A DNA stretch of 6,637 nt, taken from contig JANWJY010000105.1 in assembly GCA_025451715.1 (NCBI GenBank), positions 1 through 6,637 of the forward strand, read 5' to 3'. This stretch comes from Fimbriimonadaceae bacterium (GTDB taxonomy: Bacteria > Armatimonadota > Fimbriimonadia > Fimbriimonadales > Fimbriimonadaceae). The position numbers and the translations under genes are program-made. Each line of letters opens with the position of its first letter. Positions within the stretch are counted from its first letter, which is position 1. A model generated the notes under the pieces. It made no database searches and had not been told where the DNA came from. It worked only from the letters and a program-made list of their open reading frames with translations. Positions 1-4,069 of the stretch are shown in pieces.

Positions 1-1
1 A

Positions 2-58
2 CTCATCGCCCTCGCGGCGGAGATCGGCGACGTGCCGCTCGGCGGCGCAAAGATCTGA
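2..58 (+). CDS. 3' end of an unidentified gene (partial)
   Basis: Only the last 18 codons are present, reading LIALAAEIGDVPLGGAKI and ending in TGA at 56-58. The reading frame was chosen because it is open from the window edge, has GC-rich third positions and stops just before a strong hairpin that begins at 61. The fragment is too short to assign a family. It lies on the same strand as the next gene, about 100 bases upstream of it. An artefactual frame cannot be excluded. Confidence 0.45.
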   Translation, partial: LIALAAEIGDVPLGGAKI

Positions 59-60
59 TA

Positions 61-100
61 CCCCTCTCCCCTCAGGGGGAGAGGGGCCAGGGGTGAGGGG
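61..100. repeat. C/G-rich inverted repeat, intergenic-repeat type
   Basis: The arms CCCCTCTCCCC (61-71) and GGGGAGAGGGG (76-86) are perfectly complementary over 11 bp around the loop TCAG. A further G-rich arm, CCAGGGGTGAGGGG (87-100), could pair with the same C-rich arm in a competing fold. Read on the minus strand this gives the SPHPWPLSP-type peptide typical of widespread multicopy intergenic repeats. It starts two bases after a stop codon and has no T-run, so it may act as a transcript-end stabiliser or a Rho-dependent end rather than as an intrinsic terminator. Confidence 0.75.
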
Positions 101-122
101 AAACGCCTCGCGAGACTGAAAA

Positions 123-140
123 GCGAAGCTGAAGCTTCGC
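123..140. repeat. 8-bp perfect palindrome upstream of the phage-like gene
   Basis: GCGAAGCT (123-130) and AGCTTCGC (133-140) are exact inverted repeats separated by GA. As RNA this would form a 7-bp stem with a TGAA loop. It ends 18 bases before the ATG at 159, in the leader of that gene. It could be part of the same composite repeat as 61-100, an operator or an RNA hairpin. The sequence alone does not decide between these. Confidence 0.65.
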
Positions 141-158
141 ACTCCAAAAACAAAAAAA

Positions 159-536
159 ATGACACGAGAAGACTATTACGGTGCCGGCAACGTCGGCACG
201 CACAGCAACTTCAACGACGCGGCCAGCACGACCGCGACGAACCTCACGACCAAGAAGACGCGGCTGCTGAGCATCGACGCGCAGAACAAGGGCGCGGCCA
301 ACGCGTTCCTGCGACTCTACGACAAGGCCACGACGCCTGCGCCCGGATCGGACGTGCCGAGGATGACGTACATGCTCGCGCCGGGGGGCGGGAAGGTGAT
401 CGAGAAGAACATCGCGCTCGAGTTCGCGAGCGGCTTCGGCTACGCGATCACCGGCGGCGCGGGCGACACCGACGCCACCAACATCGCGAACGGGGCCGAG
501 GTCGTGGTCAGCTTCCAGTACTACGACAAGCTCTGA
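159..536 (+). CDS. Phage-virion-like beta-rich hypothetical protein, 125 aa
   Basis: The protein has no signal peptide, membrane segment or cysteine and is rich in Thr, Ala, Gly and Asn. Its pattern is an N-terminal Thr/Ala-rich stretch, then RLLSIDAQNKGAANAFLRLY, then a PGSDVPRM turn, a glycine-rich loop, and GFGYAITGGAGDTDAT before a final strand VVVSFQYY. This resembles small phage structural proteins with beta-sandwich folds that contain an 'LKLYNKATAP..GTDTP' motif; the match is from memory, not a search. ATG 159 is the first usable start after the in-frame stop at 117. It has no Shine-Dalgarno but follows an A-rich run (146-159 with one C), which may help ribosome entry. No other phage gene is visible, so it may be a domesticated or orphan gene. 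Confidence 0.78.
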   Translation: MTREDYYGAGNVGTHSNFNDAASTTATNLTTKKTRLLSIDAQNKGAANAFLRLYDKATTPAPGSDVPRMTYMLAPGGGKVIEKNIALEFASGFGYAITGGAGDTDATNIANGAEVVVSFQYYDKL

Positions 537-566
537 CGCCGGGCCGATGAGCCTTTGACACCCATG

Positions 567-607
567 CCGGAGCCCGCAGGGCACTCCCCGTTCCCCTGCG
601 GCTCCGG
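567..607. terminator. Strong GC-rich hairpin, possible terminator of the upstream gene
   Basis: CCGGAGCC-C-GCAGGG (567-581) pairs with CCCTGCGGCTCCGG (594-607) over 14 bp, with a single bulged C and a loop of about 12 bases. It starts 30 bases after the stop of the 159-536 gene and ends 21 bases before the GTG at 629. The downstream sequence TTCTTGCC is only weakly T-rich, so intrinsic termination is plausible but not certain. The 3' arm occupies the expected -35 region of the next gene. Confidence 0.6.
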
Positions 608-616
608 TTCTTGCCG

Positions 617-622
617 TAAAAT
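617..622 (+). promoter_or_regulatory. -10 hexamer TAAAAT for the receiver gene
   Basis: TAAAAT matches TATAAT at five of six positions and ends 6 bases before the GTG at 629. Transcription starting about 7 bases downstream would begin at or next to the start codon, giving a leaderless mRNA. No good -35 box is seen. Confidence 0.5.
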
Positions 623-628
623 GGAGCC

Positions 629-898
629 GTGACGGTCCTGGTCGCGATGGGCGAGCGGCACGTGCTGCGCCTCTGCGAGGTGAACTTGCAGCGGCAGGGC
701 TGGGACGTGCTCATGGCGTCCTCCGACCTCGAGTGCCTGCAGACCGCGCGGACGTGCCTGCCGGAGATGCTGGTGGTCGACGCCTCACTTCTCACCCGGG
801 GCGGCGCGATGGTGCGCGACACGCTTGCTGAGGATCCGCTCACCGCCCAGATCAAGGTCATTGTGTTGGGGGAGGAATGGCCGAAGCCCAAAGCGTGA
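629..898 (+). CDS. Truncated, degenerate response-regulator receiver domain, 89 aa
   Basis: The sequence follows the CheY/receiver pattern: beta1 TVLVA (2-6), helix ERHVLRLCEVNLQRQGW (9-25), beta2 DVLMAS (26-31), helix LECLQTARTCLP, then beta3 MLVVD with Asp51 at the phospho-acceptor position, and beta4 KVIVLG (about 76-81). The usual acidic pair after beta1 (DD in VDDE) is replaced by Met7-Gly8. The Thr/Ser after beta4 is Gly, and the chain ends before beta5 and its conserved Lys, at 89 aa against about 120. It therefore probably cannot be phosphorylated normally and may act by protein contacts. GTG 629 is chosen because ATG 647 would remove beta1 and an in-frame stop lies at 617-619. It overlaps the next gene by 22 bases, which suggests coupling. 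Confidence 0.75.
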   Translation: MTVLVAMGERHVLRLCEVNLQRQGWDVLMASSDLECLQTARTCLPEMLVVDASLLTRGGAMVRDTLAEDPLTAQIKVIVLGEEWPKPKA

Positions 899-1329
899 AG
901 AAGCGGAGCAGGCGGTGGGTGGTGGTCGCAGTCGTTGCGCTGGCCGTCGCGCTGCTCGTCGGCGCGCTCGTGTACCGTGAGCCGCCGCCGTACGAGTTTC
1001 TCCGAAGAGAGCAGCGCGCTTGGACGCACATAGCACCTTATCCTGCCGCCCGGGGAGACGCAGCAATAATCAGGTACGTGAGCGATCTCAGCGTCGGCGA
1101 AGTCGAAGAGAGAGCAAAGAGGGAACTCATGACAAAGGGATGGTCCGTCCAAAACGGTCGGTTCGTTTCACCGAGCGGGATCGCCGAGACCTTTCGCGTT
1201 GGGAGCGCTGACGGGTATCAAGCTGAGGCAGGACGGTGGGTCCGTGGCAAGACCGTCATCAACATCGATCGTCCCGCTACCCTTCAAGACCGTTTCCACG
1301 CCTCGATCGACTGGCTGCTGGGCCGATAG
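877..1329 (+). CDS. Single-pass membrane-anchored protein of unknown function, 150 aa
   Basis: A basic N-terminus (KKRSRR, 8-13) precedes one hydrophobic helix, WVVVAVVALAVALLVGALVY (14-33). This predicts an N-in anchor with about 115 residues outside the membrane. The outer part starts REPPPYEF, has a charged helix VGEVEERAKRELMTKG, and ends with a segment containing TVINIDRPATLQDRF. No family is recognised. ATG 877 is preceded by GGGGGAGGA; the GGAGG core is only one base from the ATG, but the upstream G-run allows normal spacing. The start lies inside the receiver gene, so the two are probably translated together and may work together. Codons in about 990-1180 use more AGA, AGC and AAA than the housekeeping genes, a mild hint of a different history. 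Confidence 0.75.
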   Translation: MAEAQSVKKRSRRWVVVAVVALAVALLVGALVYREPPPYEFLRREQRAWTHIAPYPAARGDAAIIRYVSDLSVGEVEERAKRELMTKGWSVQNGRFVSPSGIAETFRVGSADGYQAEAGRWVRGKTVINIDRPATLQDRFHASIDWLLGR

Positions 1330-1357
1330 TAACCTCCCTGCCAAACAGATTCCGTTG

Positions 1358-1363
1358 TACAAT
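1358..1363 (+). promoter_or_regulatory. -10 hexamer TACAAT for the small zinc protein gene
   Basis: TACAAT matches TATAAT at five of six positions and lies within the palindrome TTGTACAA (1355-1362). It sits 57 bases before the ATG at 1421, which predicts a leader of about 50 bases containing a strong AGGAGG. No clear -35 box is seen. Confidence 0.4.
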
Positions 1364-1407
1364 AAACACACCCAGGCGTCCAACCTAGGGAGCGCGGGGC
1401 GCGGGGT

Positions 1408-1413
1408 AGGAGG
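1408..1413 (+). promoter_or_regulatory. Shine-Dalgarno AGGAGG that fixes the start at 1421
   Basis: A full AGGAGG lies seven bases before ATG 1421. This selects that codon over upstream starts in the same open frame, which extends back to about 1199 inside the previous gene. Confidence 0.8.
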
Positions 1414-1420
1414 CAAAACC

Positions 1421-1582
1421 ATGCCGAAGGTGTTCCCGTTCCACGCAGCGGCCGACCCGGTCTACCACGACAACGACCAGTGCAAGAAGGGCCAGGAAGT
1501 GCCGCTCGAAAGGCGACTGAAGGGCAACGAAGGAAAACCGCTCTGCAAAGAGTGCGCCGAGCTCGACCAGCTCGGCAAATAG
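1421..1582 (+). CDS. Small Cys/His putative zinc-binding protein, 53 aa
   Basis: The 53-residue protein has the pattern VYHDNDQC-KKGQ (His16, Cys21) followed by GNEGKPLCKEC (Cys42, Cys45). These four residues are a plausible zinc site of treble-clef or zinc-ribbon type. Short bacterial proteins with 'YH....C..G...........G.PLC..C' are known as conserved hypotheticals; this match is by pattern recognition, and the function is unknown. The N-terminal MPKVFPFHAA is compact and there is no signal or membrane segment, so it is probably cytoplasmic. It has its own -10 element and a very strong ribosome site, consistent with good expression. The next gene converges on it with only eight bases between the stop codons. 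Confidence 0.85.
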   Translation: MPKVFPFHAAADPVYHDNDQCKKGQEVPLERRLKGNEGKPLCKECAELDQLGK

Positions 1583-1590
1583 CGGTCCGG

Positions 1591-2499
1591 CTAACGGAAC
1601 ACGACGAGCGTTCCGTACACCTTCACGCCGCCGTCCTCACTGCGCACGATCCGACGCGTGATCCTCGACCACACGGCCTCGCCGTCCGGCCGGATGAACC
1701 GGAGGTCGCCTTCGAGCCGGTCGAGCCCGTGTTCCACTGCGTGATCCATGGATTCAGCGATCGAGGCGAACTCTGCCGGAGGGAGCAGCGCCTCAACTTC
1801 TGAAAGGGCGAGCGACCGCGCGCCGGGACGCCCGATGATTTCCGCGAGCCCAGAGTCGATCGTGAACACGCCGCCCGAATGGTCGCGCTCCCAGTGACCG
1901 ATTTGAACGATATTGTCGTGACCGGGCCGACAGTCCAGCGAGCGCACTCGAAACCCGTAGACCTTCGTCACCCTCCCTTGCTCGTTCCTGATCCCGTGCA
2001 CAGACGAGTTGACGAGCTCCACGCCGCGCGGCGTGACCATGCGGAACACGAGGTGCACGCTGTCCATCTTGCCGTCGGCGACGGCGAAGACGCTGTCGCG
2101 GACCCGATCGACGTCTTCCGGGTGCGTCATGCGGGCATAGTCGAGCGCTGGGTGCGGGATGCCCCGCTCGAGCCCGTGGTCGTCGTTGATCGTGTCGGTC
2201 GCCAAAAGCATGCGGGTGTCCGCGTCCATGACCCATCCCTCGGTCAGCAGGGGGTTGAGGGGGTCAGGAAGGTTTGAGGAGAGCTCGTCCGTGACGTAGG
2301 CGGCGACGAGGGCAGGGCGCGGGCCCTCGCCCACCTTCTCGCGTATTCGAGACCAGTACGTCCGAAGCGTGTTGACCGAGACGTCCAGCTCTTGCCCGAT
2401 CTGCTTGTCGACGAGCCCCGCGGCGGCAAGCCCGATCACCTGGCGCTCCCGGTCAGAGAGCGCCTTGAACGGGCTTTCCGGGCTCGCCTGGCTGCGCAC
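1591..2499 (-). CDS. Transcription regulator: N-terminal LuxR-type HTH plus two PAS-like domains, 302 aa
   Basis: Residues 14-68 match a GerE/LuxR helix-turn-helix: LSDRERQVIGLAAAGL, DKQIGQELDVSVNTLRTYWSRIREKVG. After a linker, two PAS-like sensor domains follow at about 82-190 and 192-302. Each has the PAS_3/PAC style, with HPEDVDRV and FRM..RGVE in the first, and LRFIRPDGEAVWSR.TRRIV ending in KVYGTLVVFR in the second. There is no receiver, kinase or membrane segment, so it is probably a cytoplasmic one-component regulator sensing a ligand or redox state. The HTH is at the N-terminus, the reverse of most LuxR-type proteins. The start is GTG at 2497-2499, with TATACT eight bases upstream. 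It diverges from the duplicated 76-aa genes, and these are its most obvious local targets (inference). Confidence 0.9.
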   Translation of the reverse strand: MRSQASPESPFKALSDRERQVIGLAAAGLVDKQIGQELDVSVNTLRTYWSRIREKVGEGPRPALVAAYVTDELSSNLPDPLNPLLTEGWVMDADTRMLLATDTINDDHGLERGIPHPALDYARMTHPEDVDRVRDSVFAVADGKMDSVHLVFRMVTPRGVELVNSSVHGIRNEQGRVTKVYGFRVRSLDCRPGHDNIVQIGHWERDHSGGVFTIDSGLAEIIGRPGARSLALSEVEALLPPAEFASIAESMDHAVEHGLDRLEGDLRFIRPDGEAVWSRITRRIVRSEDGGVKVYGTLVVFR

Positions 2500-2507
2500 T
2501 ATCCCTC

Positions 2508-2513
2508 AGTATA
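2508..2513 (-). promoter_or_regulatory. -10 hexamer TATACT for the HTH-PAS regulator
   Basis: On the minus strand TATACT (2513 to 2508) lies eight bases before the GTG start. A weak -35, TTCAAA, lies 16 bases further upstream at 2535-2530. The transcript would start within about two bases of the start codon, so the GAGGG between them would probably not be transcribed as a ribosome site. Confidence 0.5.
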
Positions 2514-2655
2514 AGCTGGATTCTCCGGGTTTGAAGGATCTGACTGATAGGTCGGTCTGGGTTTTTTAGACGGTCAGATAGGGCCGATGCGACGTTACAA
2601 TTGCTGGCAATTCGAAGCCGCGCTGCGGGAACAAGATCAGAATTGAACCTGAATC

Positions 2656-2672
2656 GTGGCAACAAGTGCCAC
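2656..2672. promoter_or_regulatory. Inverted repeat GTGGCA-N5-TGCCAC
   Basis: Perfect 6-bp arms (2656-2661 and 2667-2672) flank ACAAG. In unit 2 only the right half (CAAGTGCC) is conserved and the left arm is lost, so this hairpin or dyad is specific to unit 1. Its role is unknown. Confidence 0.4.
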
Positions 2673-2683
2673 TTGGGTTGGGG

Positions 2684-2701
2684 GTCGCACAAAGTTGCGA
2701 C
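2684..2701. promoter_or_regulatory. Conserved 18-bp dyad GTCGCA-N6-TGCGAC, copy 1
   Basis: The sequence GTCGCACAAAGTTGCGAC is identical in both duplication units although the surroundings have diverged to about 70%. It lies 72 bases before ATG 2774. TTGCGA within it, followed by 17 bases and TAAAAC (2718-2723), resembles a weak promoter, so the dyad would overlap the -35 box like an operator. It could instead be an RNA stem-loop. Confidence 0.6.
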
Positions 2702-2773
2702 ATCGTAGCTACCGCGCTAAAACGCATTATTCACGAGCCCGGTGATCCTGTCGGTCGCCTGAGGTACAGAACA

Positions 2774-3004
2774 ATGACAACGCCGCCACCCGAGGTCACT
2801 GCGCACCTAAAGCGCTCGATGAAAGAACAGTTGAAAATGGTGTTGAGTCACCTCAGCTCGGATGTGCTCATCAACCCCAGGTTCGTCCGAGAGCACACGC
2901 TGATCGTCGTCCAAATGGCCGAGGCCCTCTTGGAGCCAGACGAGCGGCTAGTCAAGTTTGTGCCGGTGATCATCAAGGTCGAACAGGGCAGCGACAAAGG
3001 GTAG
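2774..3004 (+). CDS. Duplicated 76-aa helical protein of unknown family, copy 1
   Basis: No known family is recognised. The protein starts MTTPPPEVTAHLKRSM and is predicted to be all-helical: one amphipathic helix at about 7-28 (EVTAHLKRSMKEQLKMVLSHLS), a loop with LINP (32-35), and a second helix at about 36-53 (FVREHTLIVVQMAEALL), followed by EPDER. There are no cysteines, signal or membrane segments. ATG 2774 is chosen because homology with copy 2 begins exactly there, a GAGG lies nine bases upstream, and the longer in-frame extension is unlike copy 2. It matches copy 2 at 51 of the first 62 residues, while the last 14 residues (VPVIIKVEQGSDKG) are unrelated. The retained 62-residue core suggests selection. 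It is divergent from the HTH-PAS regulator. Confidence 0.8.
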   Translation: MTTPPPEVTAHLKRSMKEQLKMVLSHLSSDVLINPRFVREHTLIVVQMAEALLEPDERLVKFVPVIIKVEQGSDKG

Positions 3005-3014
3005 CGAAATTGAA

Positions 3015-3034
3015 ATCGGGCCGATAGGTCCGAT
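3015..3034. terminator. Hairpin at the junction of the two duplication units
   Basis: ATCGGGCC (3015-3022) pairs with GGTCCGAT (3027-3034) over 8 bp, including one G-U pair, around a GATA loop. It begins 10 bases after the stop of copy 1. No T-run follows, so termination is uncertain. A weaker 5-bp version (CGGTC/GGCCG, 2571-2586) sits at the equivalent point before unit 1. Confidence 0.45.
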
Positions 3035-3404
3035 GCGCCGTCAAAAATGCTTGTCTCTCGATCGCTCGCAGGGGGATCTAGAACAGTTTTGAACCTGATC
3101 CTCAGCCTCAAGTGCCGCAAGGCCGGCGAGTCGCACAAAGTTGCGACAGGGGAAGAGCACTTACGAAACGCAACATATCACGTCCCGCAGCCCCTTGCTC
3201 GTCGGAGACAGGAGTGAATTGAGAACCCCACCGCCCGAAATCACCGCGCACCTTAGGCGCACGATGCAAGAACAGTTGAAAATGGTGCTGAGTCACCTGA
3301 GCACGGATGCCCTTATCAACCCCATGTTCGTCCGAGAGCACACCATGATCGTCGTCCAGATGGCCGAGGTCCTTTTGGAGCCTGATGAGCGCATGGTGAA
3401 GTTC
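3024..3404. repeat. Tandem duplication, unit 2
   Basis: This is the second unit, collinear with 2578-2959. It carries the same order of elements: ATAGG-CCGATGCG block, TTGAACCTGA, CAAGTGCC, the 18-bp dyad, and then the 76-aa gene. The divergence outside the gene points to an old duplication kept by selection rather than a recent assembly artefact. Confidence 0.85.
3130..3147. promoter_or_regulatory. Conserved 18-bp dyad GTCGCA-N6-TGCGAC, copy 2
   Basis: Identical over all 18 bases to the element at 2684-2701 and placed 71 bases before the TTG at 3219. The -10-like sequence at the position equivalent to copy 1 is poorer (CGAAAC). The dyad itself, rather than a particular promoter, is therefore what has been conserved. 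Confidence 0.6.
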
Positions 3405-3449
3405 GACCAGATCAACGAAAAGCTCAAAGGCGTGCGCTCGACCGAGTAA
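3219..3449 (+). CDS. Duplicated 76-aa helical protein of unknown family, copy 2
   Basis: This is a paralogue of the gene at 2774 and exactly the same length. It shares TPPPE, TAHL, EQLKMVLSHLS, LINP, FVREHT, IVVQMAE, LLEPDER and VKF. Most changes in the first 62 residues are conservative (V/I, K/R, S/T, L/M), as expected under purifying selection. The last 14 residues (DQINEKLKGVRSTE) are new. The start is taken as TTG 3219, because homology begins there and AGGAG lies four bases upstream. No ATG is available at the equivalent place; ATG 3264 would cut off the first 15 residues. The TTG start may mean weaker translation than copy 1. It ends 68 bases before coaD, which has its own promoter-like element. 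Confidence 0.78.
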   Translation: MRTPPPEITAHLRRTMQEQLKMVLSHLSTDALINPMFVREHTMIVVQMAEVLLEPDERMVKFDQINEKLKGVRSTE

Positions 3450-3502
3450 CGGTTCCCGACGACAAATCGACCCCTGGGCAGACAGCGCAGTCCCGCCCAC
3501 CC

Positions 3503-3511
3503 TGATACACT
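3503..3511 (+). promoter_or_regulatory. Extended -10 TGaTACACT for coaD
   Basis: An extended -10 (TG-A-TACACT) ends six bases before the coaD ATG. Transcription from it would start at or beside the A of the ATG. GGGAG at 3512-3516 is too close to the ATG (one base) to be a normal ribosome site. Confidence 0.5.
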
Positions 3512-3517
3512 GGGAGA

Positions 3518-4000
3518 ATGACCCGCCTGGCGATCTACCCCGGCTCGTTCGACCCGCCGACTCTCGGGCACATCGACATCATCGGCCGGGCGGCCAACGT
3601 GTTCGACGAGCTCATCGTCGCGGTAGGGCACAACGCCGAGAAACACCCGTTCCTCGACCCGGTCGACCGAGTCGCCGCGTTGCGCGAGTGCATCAAGGAC
3701 ATCAAAAACGTCAAGGTCGAGCAGTTCACGGGTCTCCTCGTCGACTTCGCCCGGCGCCACGACTGCCGCATGCTCGTGCGCGGGATGCGGGTGGTCAGCG
3801 ACTTCGAGTACGAGTTCCGCGTCGCGAGCGCCAACCGCGTGATGGCACCCGAGATCGAGACCGTGTTCCTCACCACGCGCGACGAATACTCCTTTTTGGC
3901 CAGCTCGGTCGTCAGAGAGATAGCGACCCTCGGTGGGGACTACTCGCCTTTCGTGCCCGCGCCCGTGTTCGAAAGGATCAAGGCAAAGCTGGCAAAGTAG
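3518..4000 (+). CDS. coaD: Phosphopantetheine adenylyltransferase (CoaD), 160 aa
   Basis: CoaD transfers AMP from ATP to 4'-phosphopantetheine, giving dephospho-CoA, the penultimate step of CoA synthesis, in the cytoplasm. The length (160 aa) is normal. It shows the nucleotidyltransferase start YPGSFDPPTLGHIDII with the (T/H)xGH motif at 15-18, and Lys42. The substrate and ATP residues Arg87 and Arg90 lie in VRGMRVVSDFEYE, followed by the C-terminal SFLASSVVREIA (124-135) with GGD at 138-140. These are all expected landmarks, so it should be active. ATG 3518 gives the family's normal N-terminus. The following gene encodes a coiled-coil protein, a neighbour also found after coaD in other phyla. 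Confidence 0.98.
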   Translation: MTRLAIYPGSFDPPTLGHIDIIGRAANVFDELIVAVGHNAEKHPFLDPVDRVAALRECIKDIKNVKVEQFTGLLVDFARRHDCRMLVRGMRVVSDFEYEFRVASANRVMAPEIETVFLTTRDEYSFLASSVVREIATLGGDYSPFVPAPVFERIKAKLAK

Positions 4001-4035
4001 CGGTTCTCGAGACCCCAGGGGCAGCTAGGACGACG

Positions 4036-4044
4036 TGATATGCT
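4036..4044 (+). promoter_or_regulatory. Extended -10 TGaTATGCT for the coiled-coil gene
   Basis: TG-A-TATGCT predicts a transcript start near 4051. This leaves a leader of about 19 bases with AGGA (4057-4060) nine bases before ATG 4070. An ATG at 4040 lies inside the hexamer itself and so would not be transcribed, which supports the 4070 start. Confidence 0.5.
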
Positions 4045-4069
4045 AGACCAGCACTCAGGAACACCGCCC

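Larger units (their letters stand above)
2578..2959. repeat. Tandem duplication, unit 1 (upstream region plus conserved part of gene 1)
   Basis: This unit matches unit 2 at an offset of 446 bases upstream of the gene and 445 within it. Over the 124 bases from 2578 to 2701 I count 88 identities without gaps, including identical blocks TTGAACCTGA, CAAGTGCC and an 18-bp dyad. The coding part is better conserved, up to codon 62. Similarity is then lost in the last 14 codons. Confidence 0.85.

Noticed and set aside
555..560. TTGACA as a -35 box for the receiver gene
   Set aside because: It is 56 bases before the TAAAAT at 617, and no -10-like hexamer lies at 16-18 bases from it.
72..584. Long minus-strand reading frame over the phage-like gene
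   Set aside because: It is the complement of the 159-536 gene, its C-terminus is translated from the repeat at 61-100, and its composition is Arg/Val-rich with no recognisable domain.
1199..1420. Longer version of the 53-aa gene starting inside the membrane-protein gene
   Set aside because: The extra sequence lies in another frame of the 877-1329 gene, and a perfect AGGAGG points to ATG 1421.
2546..2573. Intrinsic terminator with T6 (2562-2567)
   Set aside because: The T-run lies in the loop of a weak 4-6 bp stem rather than after a hairpin, and it sits between divergent genes where no terminator is needed.
2666..2773. N-terminal extension of the first 76-aa gene (112-aa reading)
   Set aside because: The extension has no protein similarity to the equivalent region of copy 2, it covers the conserved DNA dyad, and homology begins exactly at ATG 2774.
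2578..3449. CRISPR array, toxin-antitoxin pair or insertion sequence at the duplicated region
   Set aside because: There are only two long diverged units, with no short regular repeats and spacers, no transposase, no terminal inverted repeats, and no toxin or antitoxin motif in either protein.
4040..4069. Earlier ATG (4040) as the start of the coiled-coil protein
   Set aside because: The ATG overlaps an extended -10 hexamer, and the later ATG 4070 has AGGA at good spacing. The 10 extra residues do not resemble the family.
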